The translations under genes were made by a program, and so were the position numbers. The notes under the pieces are model-generated. The model searched no databases and was not told the DNA's origin. It saw only the letters and a program-made list of their open reading frames with translations. Shown here one piece after another: positions 1-7,966 of a stretch of 64,000 nt of DNA. How positions within the stretch are numbered: the first letter of the stretch is position 1; the number at the start of each line of letters is the position of its first letter. The stretch is from Belliella aquatica (GTDB lineage: Bacteria > Bacteroidota > Bacteroidia > Cytophagales > Cyclobacteriaceae). The stretch covers positions 271,754 through 335,753 of the forward strand of contig NZ_BMFD01000003.1 of assembly GCF_014637795.1 (NCBI RefSeq), in the 5' to 3' direction.

Positions 1-54
1 TGTCCAAACCTTTCAGTTATATAGGGGTTCTTCAATTAACTCAAAACTTACAAG

Positions 55-525
55 ATGAATTACCTGATCAAAGAAGAAAAGCTTGAACTTAAATATGTGC
101 CAGGTAAGGGAGCATGGACCTATCATATCACTGTTCCAAATACTAAAAGCATCAAAGGAAAGTGGGGTGAAATAAAAGTTTCAGGATCGATAGACGGGTA
201 CCCCACTACACACATGAATCTGGCGCCGATGGGAAGGGAAGACAGAAGGCTTTCAATCAACGCAGCAATAAGAAAAGCGATTCATAAAACTGGTGGCGAT
301 ACAGTTAGCGTGACCTTATATTTGGATCGAGATAGCCAAGAGTTAGGTGAGAAGGAGATTAGGGAAACCTTTAGAGAATCAGGGGTCTTGGAGCATTTTG
401 AGTCCTTATCAAATGAGGATCAAAAGATTATGATTGGTAAAATTTTGGCTGAGAATTCTGATGAAAAGCAACTGAGACTGCTTGTGAGCTATATCGAACA
501 AGCTCTTGTACCTAGGATGGGATGA
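55..525 (+). CDS. YdeI/OmdA-family protein with DUF1905 domain
   Basis: A 156-residue cytosolic protein without signal peptide or membrane segment. The first two thirds look like the DUF1905 beta-barrel fold (the stretch around GKWGEIKVSGSIDGYP, then RLSINAAIRKAIHKTGGDTV), and the last 40 residues (SGVLEHFESLSNEDQKIMIGKIL) look like the helical YdeI/OmdA tail that often follows DUF1905. Members of this family have no settled biochemical role; some are called bacteriocin-protection proteins. The gene stands alone and ends at a hairpin shared with the convergent gene to its right. The family call is by sequence resemblance only. Confidence 0.7.
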   Translation: MNYLIKEEKLELKYVPGKGAWTYHITVPNTKSIKGKWGEIKVSGSIDGYPTTHMNLAPMGREDRRLSINAAIRKAIHKTGGDTVSVTLYLDRDSQELGEKEIRETFRESGVLEHFESLSNEDQKIMIGKILAENSDEKQLRLLVSYIEQALVPRMG

Positions 526-530
526 AAAAA

Positions 531-558
531 AGAAAACTGGAAAATCTCCCAGTTTTCT
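531..558. terminator. bidirectional terminator between convergent genes
   Basis: A perfect 10-bp inverted repeat, AGAAAACTGG (531-540) and CCAGTTTTCT (549-558), with an 8-nt loop, sits between the stop at 525 and the stop of the convergent gene at 578. An A run precedes it. It can act as an intrinsic terminator in both directions. Confidence 0.75.
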
Positions 559-577
559 AATCTTGTTCATTAACAAT

Positions 578-1567
578 TTAATCCTTATTCTTTCTTTTGA
601 ACATCATTTGCCCAAGGTTTTCATACTTCAAATCAGTAAGTCTAGTAATGTTAAATCCTACGAGGAATCTTCCATCCCAAGGGTTATTGCTGTTTAGCAC
701 ATGATTGTACTGAGGAACCATCCACTTATAATTGCCAAAGAACATCTGGAATGCATGGAGTGGCGTGGCCACTTCAATTCCAAAGCTAAGGTTAGGGTTT
801 GGGTTATTCATGTTGTGCTTTGTCAGAGGCTGATCATAGTTTGCGATGAAGGCAAAAGCGTCAGAGATCTTATATCTTCCCATTACGCTAAATGAGAAAT
901 GGTCATTTTTCATTTTGGCGATTTTATTTTCCTCAAAGATGAATGCCTCGACACCATTAAAGTGAGAGAAATTTACTGATCCTTGAATCGAAAAGTCTCT
1001 TGTCACCTTCTTTGATACCATCAATTGATGGAAATAGCTATACCGGTCTGTGGTGTAAATAAATCCAGCCTGAGGTCTTGAGTCTATGGCAATATTTCCA
1101 AAGTAGGTCACACTAACAGGCCATCGATCATCATTGTCCTCACTGATAAATGCGTATTTCAAGTTGAAGTCCCAGAGCATTCTATCTTTAGATAGACCAA
1201 AGCCAACCATCAAGTTGTCGAAGGGTACGTAGCTGAATCCCATTCTGATATTAGAGGGTGCATATAATCCCCAAAGATCATCAAAACCATTGTTGATAGT
1301 CCCAAACCTATGGAGAATATCAAATTGAAGTGTTTGCTTCATTGGTACCAAGGTAGTCTGATTATCTATCAGCCAAGTACTTTCAAAAGTGTTTCCAGAT
1401 CTTTGGAGCTTTCTACTGTGAATTTCAATAGTTTGCAGTTCATCTTCGGGATTTTCAAGCAGCAATTCCTGTTTGGTTTTTTTCTGAGCTTGCGCTTCTG
1501 GCACGATTGTCAAAAAAAGACCAAATAAAAGAATGCTGATAACAGGTGTTAATATACTTTTTTTCAT
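578..1567 (-). CDS. DUF5777-type outer-membrane beta-barrel protein
   Basis: A 329-residue exported protein. Residues 1-28 are a signal peptide ending AQA. The rest alternates short amphipathic strands with aromatic ends (GFSYVPFDNLMVGFGLSKDRMLWDFNLKYAF, VTYFGNIAIDS) and closes with a strand-like segment, as expected for an outer-membrane barrel. It resembles the DUF5777 family, which in Bacteroidota accompanies c-type cytochrome lipoproteins. It is the last gene of a three-gene minus-strand set, 11 nt after the small cytochrome lipoprotein, and so may take part in the same envelope redox system. No catalytic residues are visible. Confidence 0.7.
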   Translation of the reverse strand: MKKSILTPVISILLFGLFLTIVPEAQAQKKTKQELLLENPEDELQTIEIHSRKLQRSGNTFESTWLIDNQTTLVPMKQTLQFDILHRFGTINNGFDDLWGLYAPSNIRMGFSYVPFDNLMVGFGLSKDRMLWDFNLKYAFISEDNDDRWPVSVTYFGNIAIDSRPQAGFIYTTDRYSYFHQLMVSKKVTRDFSIQGSVNFSHFNGVEAFIFEENKIAKMKNDHFSFSVMGRYKISDAFAFIANYDQPLTKHNMNNPNPNLSFGIEVATPLHAFQMFFGNYKWMVPQYNHVLNSNNPWDGRFLVGFNITRLTDLKYENLGQMMFKRKNKD

Positions 1568-1578
1568 GATTCTTCAAT

Positions 1579-1965
1579 TTAGTTGTTGAGTGCGCCCTGT
1601 CTGATCCAAGCGAGTACTTTAGCATTATAAGTCGCATTGGGACCGCTGAGCGGCATTGCCAATCCTCGATTTCCCTGCATCCATTGAATTAGTTCTGAAT
1701 TTTCAGGATTACTCGTATTGATGTAATTCCCGTTGATTAGTTCGTTGTATGCTCTTTCTAGCCTTAGATCTGGGGCAGAGGTTCCTCCATGGCAAGCTGT
1801 ACTATTGCAACTAGTATTGAAGATGACCATTAGATCTTCGGAGAAAGATATTTCTCCCAAGTTCTCACCTGTATCAGGTAGATTTTGATCATAGTAACAC
1901 CCGTTGAGAATGAGGATTGACATTAATGCCAATCCTATCAAATATTTAATTTTAGTAGACTTCAT
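1579..1965 (-). CDS. small cytochrome c-like lipoprotein with CX4CH motif
   Basis: A 128-residue lipoprotein (lipobox Cys23 after LILNG). Residues 40-70 carry SFSEDLMVIFNTSCNSTACHGG, an unusual CX4CH haem-c signature (Cys53, Cys58, His59), followed by a Met at 104 in GLAMPLSG that could be the distal ligand. The layout matches the planctomycete-cytochrome-C-like domain that binds one haem c in lipoproteins. It probably passes electrons at the periplasmic face or serves the barrel encoded next. It lies between the larger haem lipoprotein (38 nt upstream) and the barrel gene. Whether the longer CX4CH spacing still carries covalent haem cannot be settled from sequence. Confidence 0.7.
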   Translation of the reverse strand: MKSTKIKYLIGLALMSILILNGCYYDQNLPDTGENLGEISFSEDLMVIFNTSCNSTACHGGTSAPDLRLERAYNELINGNYINTSNPENSELIQWMQGNRGLAMPLSGPNATYNAKVLAWIRQGALNN

Positions 1966-2003
1966 AGCTTCTTATTTTTTGGTTAAAGAATTTGGTTTGG
2001 ATT

Positions 2004-3521
2004 TTAGTCTAAAACCAATGAATTAAGAAGAGATTTATCATCTGTATGGCAAGTAGCACAAGTGACAGACTCAAGAGAACTTGCTCCTGGATGTGCAGCA
2101 CTTTTCAACCAATCTGAAGTGTATTTCGGCATTAGGGCTTGTTTTACCCAATTAGTTTCTAGCGCTGGAAGACTATTCCAGTCCACACTTTGAATGTTGC
2201 TTACCGATACAGCTTGTATATCTGCAGAGTTTGCATTTGACATTTTATAAGGTAGAGAAATATCATGTGTCTCTGATCCAGCTCCAGAATCATGCATAGC
2301 GAAACTCACTCCATAAATGGCTCCTGTTCTTAATTCAGAAAGGTCTTCATCTCTATTTGAATCAGTTCTTAGTTTTCTGAATAGCGTTACAGTCCATTCA
2401 TTTGTATTTGGATTAAACGATCTCTCGGATTTCACATCATGTTGATCACTTGGATAGATGAAGCCAACACTTCTTGTTACCATTGCTTTTTTATTGCTAC
2501 TATTCCATTCTGCATGGATTTCATTGAGCTTTGTCAATGCAGCTGCTGATGTTGTGATGTTAGATTCTGCTGCCCAATATGATCTCCATGTATTGAAATC
2601 TGTAGATGCCACATCACGGAGGTGAGCCGGTAGATGATCTACAGATCCTAATGCCACATAGACTAAATACCCCAGATCAAGCGAATTCATTTTATCTCTT
2701 GTATCGAATGTTTTGTCCTGATATACAACTAGTAAAGATGTATTTCTATCTACATTTTTCACAGTAGGAATCTCTCCTTGTGGGTTGATTAGTATCGCAT
2801 TGTTATCACCAACTAAGAAAAAACTAGGTATTGTAAAATTACTAGGCATATTTTTTCCTTTGTTGAAGACAAATCTTGGCAACCCATCTACTAAAACTGG
2901 ATGTCCAGTGCCAGCCAAGGCTTCCTGATTTTCTCTTAGCCTATCACCACCAGATCTTAAAAATTTGGTGGGAAGTGTTCCTAAGTTATCCCTGATTCTC
3001 TCAGTATTATTGATGGCAACATCTTCCGCATATCCCATAGGTCCAGAACGTGCACCTCTCCAATGCCAATGATCCAGAACGTCATTTGTTAGTAAGTGAT
3101 GGCTATCCATGTTTGTGTGACAAATAATCGCACAACCAGCTTCTGCAAATCCTTGAATACCTGCCTGTGTTTTATTCAGCATTACTGAAATCCGATCTTC
3201 TTCCATCCTTTCTCCTGAAGGGAGTCTGTCGAATTTGGTCCCATTGTGCATTAACATGTCATGAAACTGCATCGGGTAATTCTTTCCAGTATTTGGAAGT
3301 CCCGTTGGATAAAGTTTTTTCTGAGTCTTCCATGTAAATCGAAATGCTACGTCTGTGGCATCGTAAGCCACTTGGAGTTTAACTTGTGTTTCACCAGGAG
3401 TTACAGGGGCAGGTTCGAAAATTCGATCATCATGCGTACAGGATGCGATTATACTCCCTATGAAAAAAATACTGAGGAGCAGCACGCTGTACTTGTTGGA
3501 AATTAATTTTTGATATTTCAT
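2004..3521 (-). CDS. ethylbenzene-dehydrogenase-like haem lipoprotein with C-terminal CXXCH
   Basis: A 505-residue lipoprotein (lipobox Cys28 in IIASC). The body matches the ethylbenzene-dehydrogenase-type haem-binding domain: a beta-rich start (VKLQVAYDATDVAFRFTWKT), then LDHWHWRGARSGPMGYAED, the family's WHW...R...GYAED signature. Two c-type haem motifs are visible: a nonstandard CX3CH at 130-135 (CAIICH) and a standard CATCH at 488-492. In related systems this domain serves as an electron-transfer haem subunit. Here no molybdenum subunit is nearby. It heads a set with the small cytochrome lipoprotein and a barrel, suggesting an envelope electron-transfer assembly. The substrate is unknown. 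Confidence 0.75.
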   Translation of the reverse strand: MKYQKLISNKYSVLLLSIFFIGSIIASCTHDDRIFEPAPVTPGETQVKLQVAYDATDVAFRFTWKTQKKLYPTGLPNTGKNYPMQFHDMLMHNGTKFDRLPSGERMEEDRISVMLNKTQAGIQGFAEAGCAIICHTNMDSHHLLTNDVLDHWHWRGARSGPMGYAEDVAINNTERIRDNLGTLPTKFLRSGGDRLRENQEALAGTGHPVLVDGLPRFVFNKGKNMPSNFTIPSFFLVGDNNAILINPQGEIPTVKNVDRNTSLLVVYQDKTFDTRDKMNSLDLGYLVYVALGSVDHLPAHLRDVASTDFNTWRSYWAAESNITTSAAALTKLNEIHAEWNSSNKKAMVTRSVGFIYPSDQHDVKSERSFNPNTNEWTVTLFRKLRTDSNRDEDLSELRTGAIYGVSFAMHDSGAGSETHDISLPYKMSNANSADIQAVSVSNIQSVDWNSLPALETNWVKQALMPKYTSDWLKSAAHPGASSLESVTCATCHTDDKSLLNSLVLD

Positions 3522-3752
3522 AGTGCTTTAGAATTTGGTTAATTATATAGTTTGTTTGAATTGCTATTATGTAAATTTACAGATACTAGAAAGGGGTGGG
3601 ACTGACTTATTCCACTTAAAAAGGTGACTTTCATCAGTTTGTAATAAATCCCAAGGTTTTTTTTATTAATATTGGATATGATGTTTTTATCATTTCTATC
3701 TGGCTATTTAGTTAGCTTGCGATACCCTAAACTTTAAAAATCAAATGTCCAT

Positions 3753-4277
3753 ATGGCAAAAATCTTGATGCTTTACGGTTCTATTGACGGACAAACAAAG
3801 AAGATATGTCTTGAAATAGAGAGGTGTCTCAGAGAAGGGGGTGATGATGTTGTGAGTGGTGATGTCATTTTCTTTTCGAAGACTTTAAAGGATTATGACA
3901 AGATTATTTTAGCCTCGAGTATTCGATATGGGAAGCACCATCCAAAAATATTGTCCCTGATCGAAGAGGATTCAGAGTTTCTTAATAAGATAAAGTCAGT
4001 TTTTATTTCAGTTAATTTGGTCGCAAGGAAGCCCGAAAAGAGAACTAAAGAAACGAATCCTTATGTATCAAAATTTTTTAGACGAAGCAGTTGGTCTCCA
4101 AATTTGATAGGGATATTTGCAGGAGCATTGGATTACAGTCGATATTCCTTTTGGGACAAATACATGATTAAATTAATCATGATTATCACCAAAGGTCCTG
4201 TTTTTTCAAATCTCCCAATTGAATACACAGATTGGGATCAAGTGCGAGATTTTGCAGAGGAGATTAAAAAATTATAG
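3753..4277 (+). CDS. hemG: menaquinone-dependent protoporphyrinogen IX oxidase HemG
   Basis: A 174-residue flavodoxin-fold protein (E. coli HemG is about 180). The FMN phosphate loop is at residues 7-15 (LYGSIDGQT), followed by the IRYGKHHP and VNLVARKPEKRTKETNPYV segments typical of HemG, the latter being the long insertion that distinguishes it from flavodoxins. It oxidises protoporphyrinogen IX to protoporphyrin IX with electrons going to menaquinone. It is transcribed away from the haem-lipoprotein set to its left, so haem supply and haem-binding proteins are neighbours but not one operon. It ends at a strong hairpin. Confidence 0.88.
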   Translation: MAKILMLYGSIDGQTKKICLEIERCLREGGDDVVSGDVIFFSKTLKDYDKIILASSIRYGKHHPKILSLIEEDSEFLNKIKSVFISVNLVARKPEKRTKETNPYVSKFFRRSSWSPNLIGIFAGALDYSRYSFWDKYMIKLIMIITKGPVFSNLPIEYTDWDQVRDFAEEIKKL

Positions 4278-4311
4278 TTGAATTTTGAGAATTTGATCTA
4301 TTTGTAAAAAT

Positions 4312-4342
4312 AAAAATCCCAACCGTTCAGATTGGGATTTTT
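4312..4342. terminator. bidirectional terminator after hemG
   Basis: A perfect 11-bp stem, AAAAATCCCAA (4312-4322) and TTGGGATTTTT (4332-4342), lies between hemG and the convergent nitroreductase gene, with A and T runs that suit termination from both sides. Confidence 0.85.
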
Positions 4343-4346
4343 TGAA

Positions 4347-4979
4347 TTAGATAGTTACGAATAATTCTTCTTTTGATCGGCGGACTTTTTTGGCGTCTAC
4401 CATATGGTCAGCTGTACTGTCTCGATATCCTAAAGCGAGAAGTGCAGAACTTCCCATTCCCTTTTCATCCAAGCCTAAGATTTGATCAATTTCGGCGGCG
4501 TTAAAACCTTCCATTGGAGTGCTGTCTACCTCTTCTTCCGCAGCTGAGACTAAAGCTGTACCCAAGGCGATATATGCCTGCTTAGCTGCCCAATTGAAGA
4601 TTTCATCAGAAGTTTGCTTACTGAAGTTGTCTTTCAAGAAGGTGGCATACTGATCCAAAGAGCCTTTTTCCATCCCTCTTTCTTCATAGACCAAGTCAAA
4701 ATAGGTATCGATCTGTGCAGGTGTTATATTTTTCCATGCCGCAAATACAAGCAGGTGAGAACTTTCCAATACTTGAGGTTGATTGAAAGCAGCTTTGTGA
4801 AGCTTCTCTTTGGTTTCCTGATCCTCGATAACCAACACTGTGAAGGGCTGCAATCCATTTGAAGTTGCAGTTAATCTAATTGATTCAAGGATGTTCCCCA
4901 ATTTATCTGAAGGTACTTTTTGACCATTCATTCTCTTGGTCGCATAGCGCCACTGTAGATTTTTAATTACTGAATTCAT
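4347..4979 (-). CDS. NAD(P)H-dependent nitroreductase-family oxidoreductase
   Basis: A 210-residue FMN enzyme of the NfsB/oxygen-insensitive nitroreductase type. The N-terminal RRYATKR-like FMN phosphate site appears as QWRYATKRMNGQKV (residues 9-22), and the central segment SIRLTATSNGLQPFTVLVIED and the C-terminal GMGSSALLALGYRD are family signatures. It reduces quinones, nitro compounds or flavins. It is divergent from the Rrf2 regulator gene at 5111 across a 131-bp region full of dyads, so it is a plausible target of that regulator. Confidence 0.85.
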   Translation of the reverse strand: MNSVIKNLQWRYATKRMNGQKVPSDKLGNILESIRLTATSNGLQPFTVLVIEDQETKEKLHKAAFNQPQVLESSHLLVFAAWKNITPAQIDTYFDLVYEERGMEKGSLDQYATFLKDNFSKQTSDEIFNWAAKQAYIALGTALVSAAEEEVDSTPMEGFNAAEIDQILGLDEKGMGSSALLALGYRDSTADHMVDAKKVRRSKEELFVTI

Positions 4980-4999
4980 ATTGTTTTTTAATTAATCAA

Positions 5000-5103
5000 T
5001 GTATATACACGTAATTTTAAAAAAGAGTTCAAGGAAGCGAAAAAAAATGTCTGAATGTCTTATGAAAGACTTTTTTATCCTTAATTTTATATTAAATATA
5101 AAA
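5000..5103. promoter_or_regulatory. cluster of three dyads between nitroreductase and Rrf2 genes
   Basis: Three inverted repeats lie in the divergent intergenic region: the palindrome TGTATATACA (5000-5009); GTCTT-N4-AAGAC (5057-5070); and a perfect 9-bp dyad TTTTATATT-A-AATATAAAA (5085-5103) that ends 7 nt before the regulator's start codon. Rrf2 proteins bind such short dyads as dimers, so at least the last one is a candidate autoregulatory operator. The dyads are seen; the protein assignment is inferred. Confidence 0.5.
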
Positions 5104-5110
5104 TCAACAC

Positions 5111-5551
5111 ATGTTTTCTAAAGCCTGTCAATACGGAGTCAAGTCAGTAATTTATATTTGGGGACAAAGCCTCAAAGGCAATAAAGTTGGAGCTAAGGAA
5201 GTGGCGCAATATGTAGATGTCCCTGAACCTTTTACAGCAAAAATTCTTCAGGATCTGGTCAGAAAGAAAATCATCGGTTCCCAAAAAGGTCCCAATGGAG
5301 GTTTTTATGTTGATGGTAAACATGAAAAATTCACGCTCAAAGATCTTGTTGTGGCGATAGATGGAGACAGTCTTTTTAGTGGTTGTTCACTGGGTTTGAA
5401 AGAATGTTCTGAAACAAACCCTTGTCCACTTCATCACGAAATCAAAAAAGTCCGCACCGAAATAGTCGAAATGCTGACGAAAAAAACACTTCGAGAACTG
5501 GCATTAGAAGTTGACAATGGTCAAACTGTCTTAGCAAGATTTGATGTTTAA
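5111..5551 (+). CDS. Rrf2-family regulator with Fe-S cysteine triad
   Basis: A 146-residue Rrf2 regulator: winged helix at the N terminus (FSKACQYGVKSVIYI, then VAQYVDVPEPFTAKILQDLVRKKIIGSQKGPNGGF), and three cysteines at 92, 99 and 105 spaced CX6CX5C, close to the cluster ligands of IscR and NsrR. It likely senses iron-sulfur status, nitric oxide or redox state. The nitroreductase gene across the divergent region and the hemG gene beyond it fit a redox or nitrosative role. The exact signal cannot be read from sequence. Confidence 0.85.
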   Translation: MFSKACQYGVKSVIYIWGQSLKGNKVGAKEVAQYVDVPEPFTAKILQDLVRKKIIGSQKGPNGGFYVDGKHEKFTLKDLVVAIDGDSLFSGCSLGLKECSETNPCPLHHEIKKVRTEIVEMLTKKTLRELALEVDNGQTVLARFDV

Positions 5552-5555
5552 AAAA

Positions 5556-5587
5556 AGTGAGTGCCATTTTTGAAATTGACACTCACT
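5556..5587. terminator. terminator after the Rrf2 gene
   Basis: AGTGAGTG (5556-5563) pairs with CACTCACT (5580-5587), extended by partial pairing inside the loop, just after the stop at 5551 and before the convergent stop at 5603. Confidence 0.65.
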
Positions 5588-5602
5588 CTTGTTGTTAAAT
5601 AC

Positions 5603-6490
5603 TTAATTTTCTTTTTCCCGAAACTTTGCTTTGACCATTTCCAATTCACTAGGTCTTGAAAAAATCATCGCATAGGCCTCTCTGAGAGATTTAGATCTTT
5701 TTACATCTTTGACGATGTCAGACCATTCATGAAAGTTCAATGTAATAGGATTGTAAGAATTCACTTGCTTCGTCAAGCCATAATTCGCTTTCTCCTGTTC
5801 GGGCATAAATGTTCCAAATATTCTGTCCCAGATTATGAAAGTTGATCCGTAATTTTTATCCAAATACTTCTCGTTAGTAGCATGATGAACTCTGTGGTGA
5901 GAAGGGGTGGTAAAGAAAAATTCTATTGGTTTGGGGAGTTTGGTGATGTATTCGGTATGAATCCAAAATTGATACAAAACAGCTAACTGATGTACTATAA
6001 AGAAGACAACGGGGTGGAATCCCGCTAAAACTACCGGAACAAAGAAAATGACTTTGATATGCTGCGTCCAACTCAATCTAAATGACACAGACCAGTTGTA
6101 TTTCTCAGAGTTGTGGTGCGTTACATGCGTTGCCCACCAAAAACGATTCTCGTGAGCAACTCTATGTGCCCAATATCTCCAAAAGTCCAACCAAAACAGG
6201 CAAAGCACATAAGCCCACCAAGTATTAGGGATAGACCAAGGGACGAGATTGTAGAAAAACAAGATAATCCCGAAAGTAATCACCTTAATTCCTGCACTCA
6301 TGCCAACATTGACTAAGCCAATGAAAGTGGCAGAAATGGTGTCTTTACCGTCGTAGTAATCTTTTTTGTTGCGATATGAATAGAACCATTCTAATAATAC
6401 TAAACCTATCATCACTGGAGCGGCATAAAGAATGATATTGGGTAAGTCTAAGCTAAAAACCTGTTCTATGGTGAGTTTTTCTTTGTTCAT
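5603..6490 (-). CDS. sterol desaturase / fatty acid hydroxylase family membrane protein
   Basis: A 295-residue integral membrane di-iron enzyme. Hydrophobic segments flank the histidine boxes HRVAHE (about 107-112), HVTHHN (about 121-126) and HRVHH (about 198-202), the HX3-4H, HX2HH and HX2HH pattern of the family. Members hydroxylate or desaturate lipids and carotenoids. The substrate cannot be told; no carotenoid or sterol genes are nearby. The gene stands alone, convergent with the Rrf2 gene. Confidence 0.88.
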   Translation of the reverse strand: MNKEKLTIEQVFSLDLPNIILYAAPVMIGLVLLEWFYSYRNKKDYYDGKDTISATFIGLVNVGMSAGIKVITFGIILFFYNLVPWSIPNTWWAYVLCLFWLDFWRYWAHRVAHENRFWWATHVTHHNSEKYNWSVSFRLSWTQHIKVIFFVPVVLAGFHPVVFFIVHQLAVLYQFWIHTEYITKLPKPIEFFFTTPSHHRVHHATNEKYLDKNYGSTFIIWDRIFGTFMPEQEKANYGLTKQVNSYNPITLNFHEWSDIVKDVKRSKSLREAYAMIFSRPSELEMVKAKFREKEN

Positions 6491-6872
6491 AGATTATTTG
6501 AAAAAAGGGTTAATCGTAGATTAATTAAGTGCTGGAAAATTCAATTTTGGGAATTAAGTAATAGACAAAAACCGAAATTCGATAAGAGGGATATAGTCAA
6601 AATTAATACGTGATTGAATGCTACTAAATATCATGCGGACTCTATTTTTATTAATGCTATACTCTTAAATATAGGAAATTTTTCCCTACTGATAAAAATA
6701 ATAGCAGTTGAGTTTTTAAATAAAAATGGAATAAAGGCCTTTTTTATTTTTCTTAGTAATCTGATTATCAGTATTTACTAAAATAAAATACTATTCACCA
6801 AAAACCTGACTTTTGTCATAAAAGATAAAAATATCTTTTATTAATTTTGAGCATTAATTAAACCCGAAAAAA
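6491..6872. promoter_or_regulatory. AT-rich divergent intergenic region with promoter for the FAS1 gene
   Basis: No coding region is seen. Before the FAS1 gene there is a -7 box TAATTTTG (6842-6849), 23 nt upstream of the ATG. Immediately upstream of it lies the dyad AAAGATA-N4-TATCTTT (6821-6838), which overlaps where a regulator or RNA polymerase would sit. The remainder is a plain A/T-rich spacer serving the two divergent genes. Confidence 0.45.
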
Positions 6873-7427
6873 ATGAAAGATATCTTAAAATTTATCCTTG
6901 GAGCGATCCTTATCAGCTTTTCTGTGGGCTGCGATGATGCAAAGACAGAATCGGAAACTTCTAGCATTTCTGAAAACAGATCTGTTGGTCAGTCAGGTGT
7001 TGTGGACGATATGTCAAACCCAAATGTGGTTCAAGTTGCGATCAGTTCTGCCGACCATAGCACTCTTGTAGCGGCTTTGCAAGCTGCTGATTATGTAGAC
7101 GCACTGACTAATGTTGGTCCATTCACTGTATTTGCTCCAGTTAATGCAGCTTTTGATCAGCTACCAGCAGGGACATTAGAAAGCTTGGTGAAACCAGAAA
7201 ATCAAAGAAAGTTAAGAGATATTTTGGAGTATCACGTGCTTTTGGGAGTTTACAAAAAGGCCGACTTAGTCCATGGCCGAAAAATGGGTACCGCTGATGG
7301 AAGATCAGTAGAAATCGAAATCTTAGAAAATGGGGATGTTTTGGTCAATGGAGGAAAAATCATTGGGACAGTTGAAGCATCCAATGGAGTGATTCATGTT
7401 ATAGATAAAGTACTCGTTCCTAATTAA
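6873..7427 (+). CDS. fasciclin (FAS1) domain lipoprotein
   Basis: A 184-residue lipoprotein (lipobox Cys20 in FSVGC). After a short polar linker there is one complete FAS1 domain: VQVAISSADHSTLVAALQAADYVDALTNVGPFTVFAP (H1 region), the DILEYHVLLG segment, and the closing NGVIHVIDKVLVPN (H2 region). FAS1 domains mediate adhesion at the cell surface, and single-domain secreted forms are common in Bacteroidota. It is a single-gene unit bounded by its own promoter and a terminator. Confidence 0.92.
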   Translation: MKDILKFILGAILISFSVGCDDAKTESETSSISENRSVGQSGVVDDMSNPNVVQVAISSADHSTLVAALQAADYVDALTNVGPFTVFAPVNAAFDQLPAGTLESLVKPENQRKLRDILEYHVLLGVYKKADLVHGRKMGTADGRSVEIEILENGDVLVNGGKIIGTVEASNGVIHVIDKVLVPN

Positions 7428-7456
7428 AATTACTTTAGATTGGTTAAATAGTTTGA

Positions 7457-7483
7457 AAGTCCTGAACTTGTTGCTCAGGACTT
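7457..7483 (+). terminator. intrinsic terminator after FAS1 gene
   Basis: AAGTCCTGA (7457-7465) and TCAGGACTT (7475-7483) form a 9-bp stem followed by a T run (7483-7487), 30 nt beyond the stop codon. Confidence 0.88.
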
Positions 7484-7533
7484 TTTTCGTTTCTCCTTCT
7501 TGATATGCATTAAGTTTTCCAAGTAGGATTTCT

Positions 7534-7541
7534 TATTTTTG
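7534..7541 (+). promoter_or_regulatory. Bacteroidota -7 box before the epimerase gene
   Basis: TATTTTTG fits TAnnTTTG and ends 18 nt before the ATG at 7560. It overlaps an in-frame TTG at 7539, so transcription should begin downstream of that codon, which supports the ATG as the true start. Confidence 0.55.
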
Positions 7542-7559
7542 TCCAAACTCAAAAACAAG

Positions 7560-7961
7560 ATGAGAAAAATAGAACATTTAGGAATAGCAGTCAAAGACCT
7601 CAAAGCGTCTAATCAACTTTTTAAGAAGCTTTTGGGAAAAGAACATTACAAGGAAGAGGAAGTAGGAGGGGAAGGAGTGATGACTTCATTTTTCCAAGTT
7701 GGAGAGACTAAAATCGAGCTTTTAGAAGCAACTAGACCTGATAGTCCGATTGCGAAATACTTGGAGCAAAAATCTGAAGGAATCCATCATATCGCTTTTG
7801 ATGTGGAGGATATCCATGCGGAAGTGGAGCGACTCATAGCTGAAGGCTTCGAAATCTTGAATGAAACACCAAAAGCAGGGGCGGACAATAAATTAGTTGT
7901 ATTTTTGCATCCCAAATCTACCAATGGCGTATTGGTGGAATTGTGTCAAGAGAGAAAATAA
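7560..7961 (+). CDS. mce: methylmalonyl-CoA epimerase
   Basis: A 133-residue vicinal-oxygen-chelate (glyoxalase-fold) protein that interconverts the (R) and (S) epimers of methylmalonyl-CoA in propionate metabolism. The metal ligands are visible in two half-domains: His at MRKIEHLGIAV, Glu in KIELLEA, His in GIHHIAFDV and Glu in VLVELCQ. The ATG at 7560 was preferred over the upstream TTG because the latter lies inside the promoter box and adds a tail foreign to the family. thiL starts 5 nt after the stop. The propionyl-CoA carboxylase and mutase partners are not adjacent. Confidence 0.9.
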   Translation: MRKIEHLGIAVKDLKASNQLFKKLLGKEHYKEEEVGGEGVMTSFFQVGETKIELLEATRPDSPIAKYLEQKSEGIHHIAFDVEDIHAEVERLIAEGFEILNETPKAGADNKLVVFLHPKSTNGVLVELCQERK

Positions 7962-7966
7962 GAATT

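Noticed and set aside
578-3521. A complete ethylbenzene dehydrogenase or DMSO-reductase-type complex
   Set aside because: No molybdopterin or iron-sulfur subunit gene is in the neighbourhood; only the haem-domain protein is present.
7539-7559. An upstream TTG start for the epimerase
   Set aside because: It lies inside the promoter's -7 box and adds residues foreign to the family.
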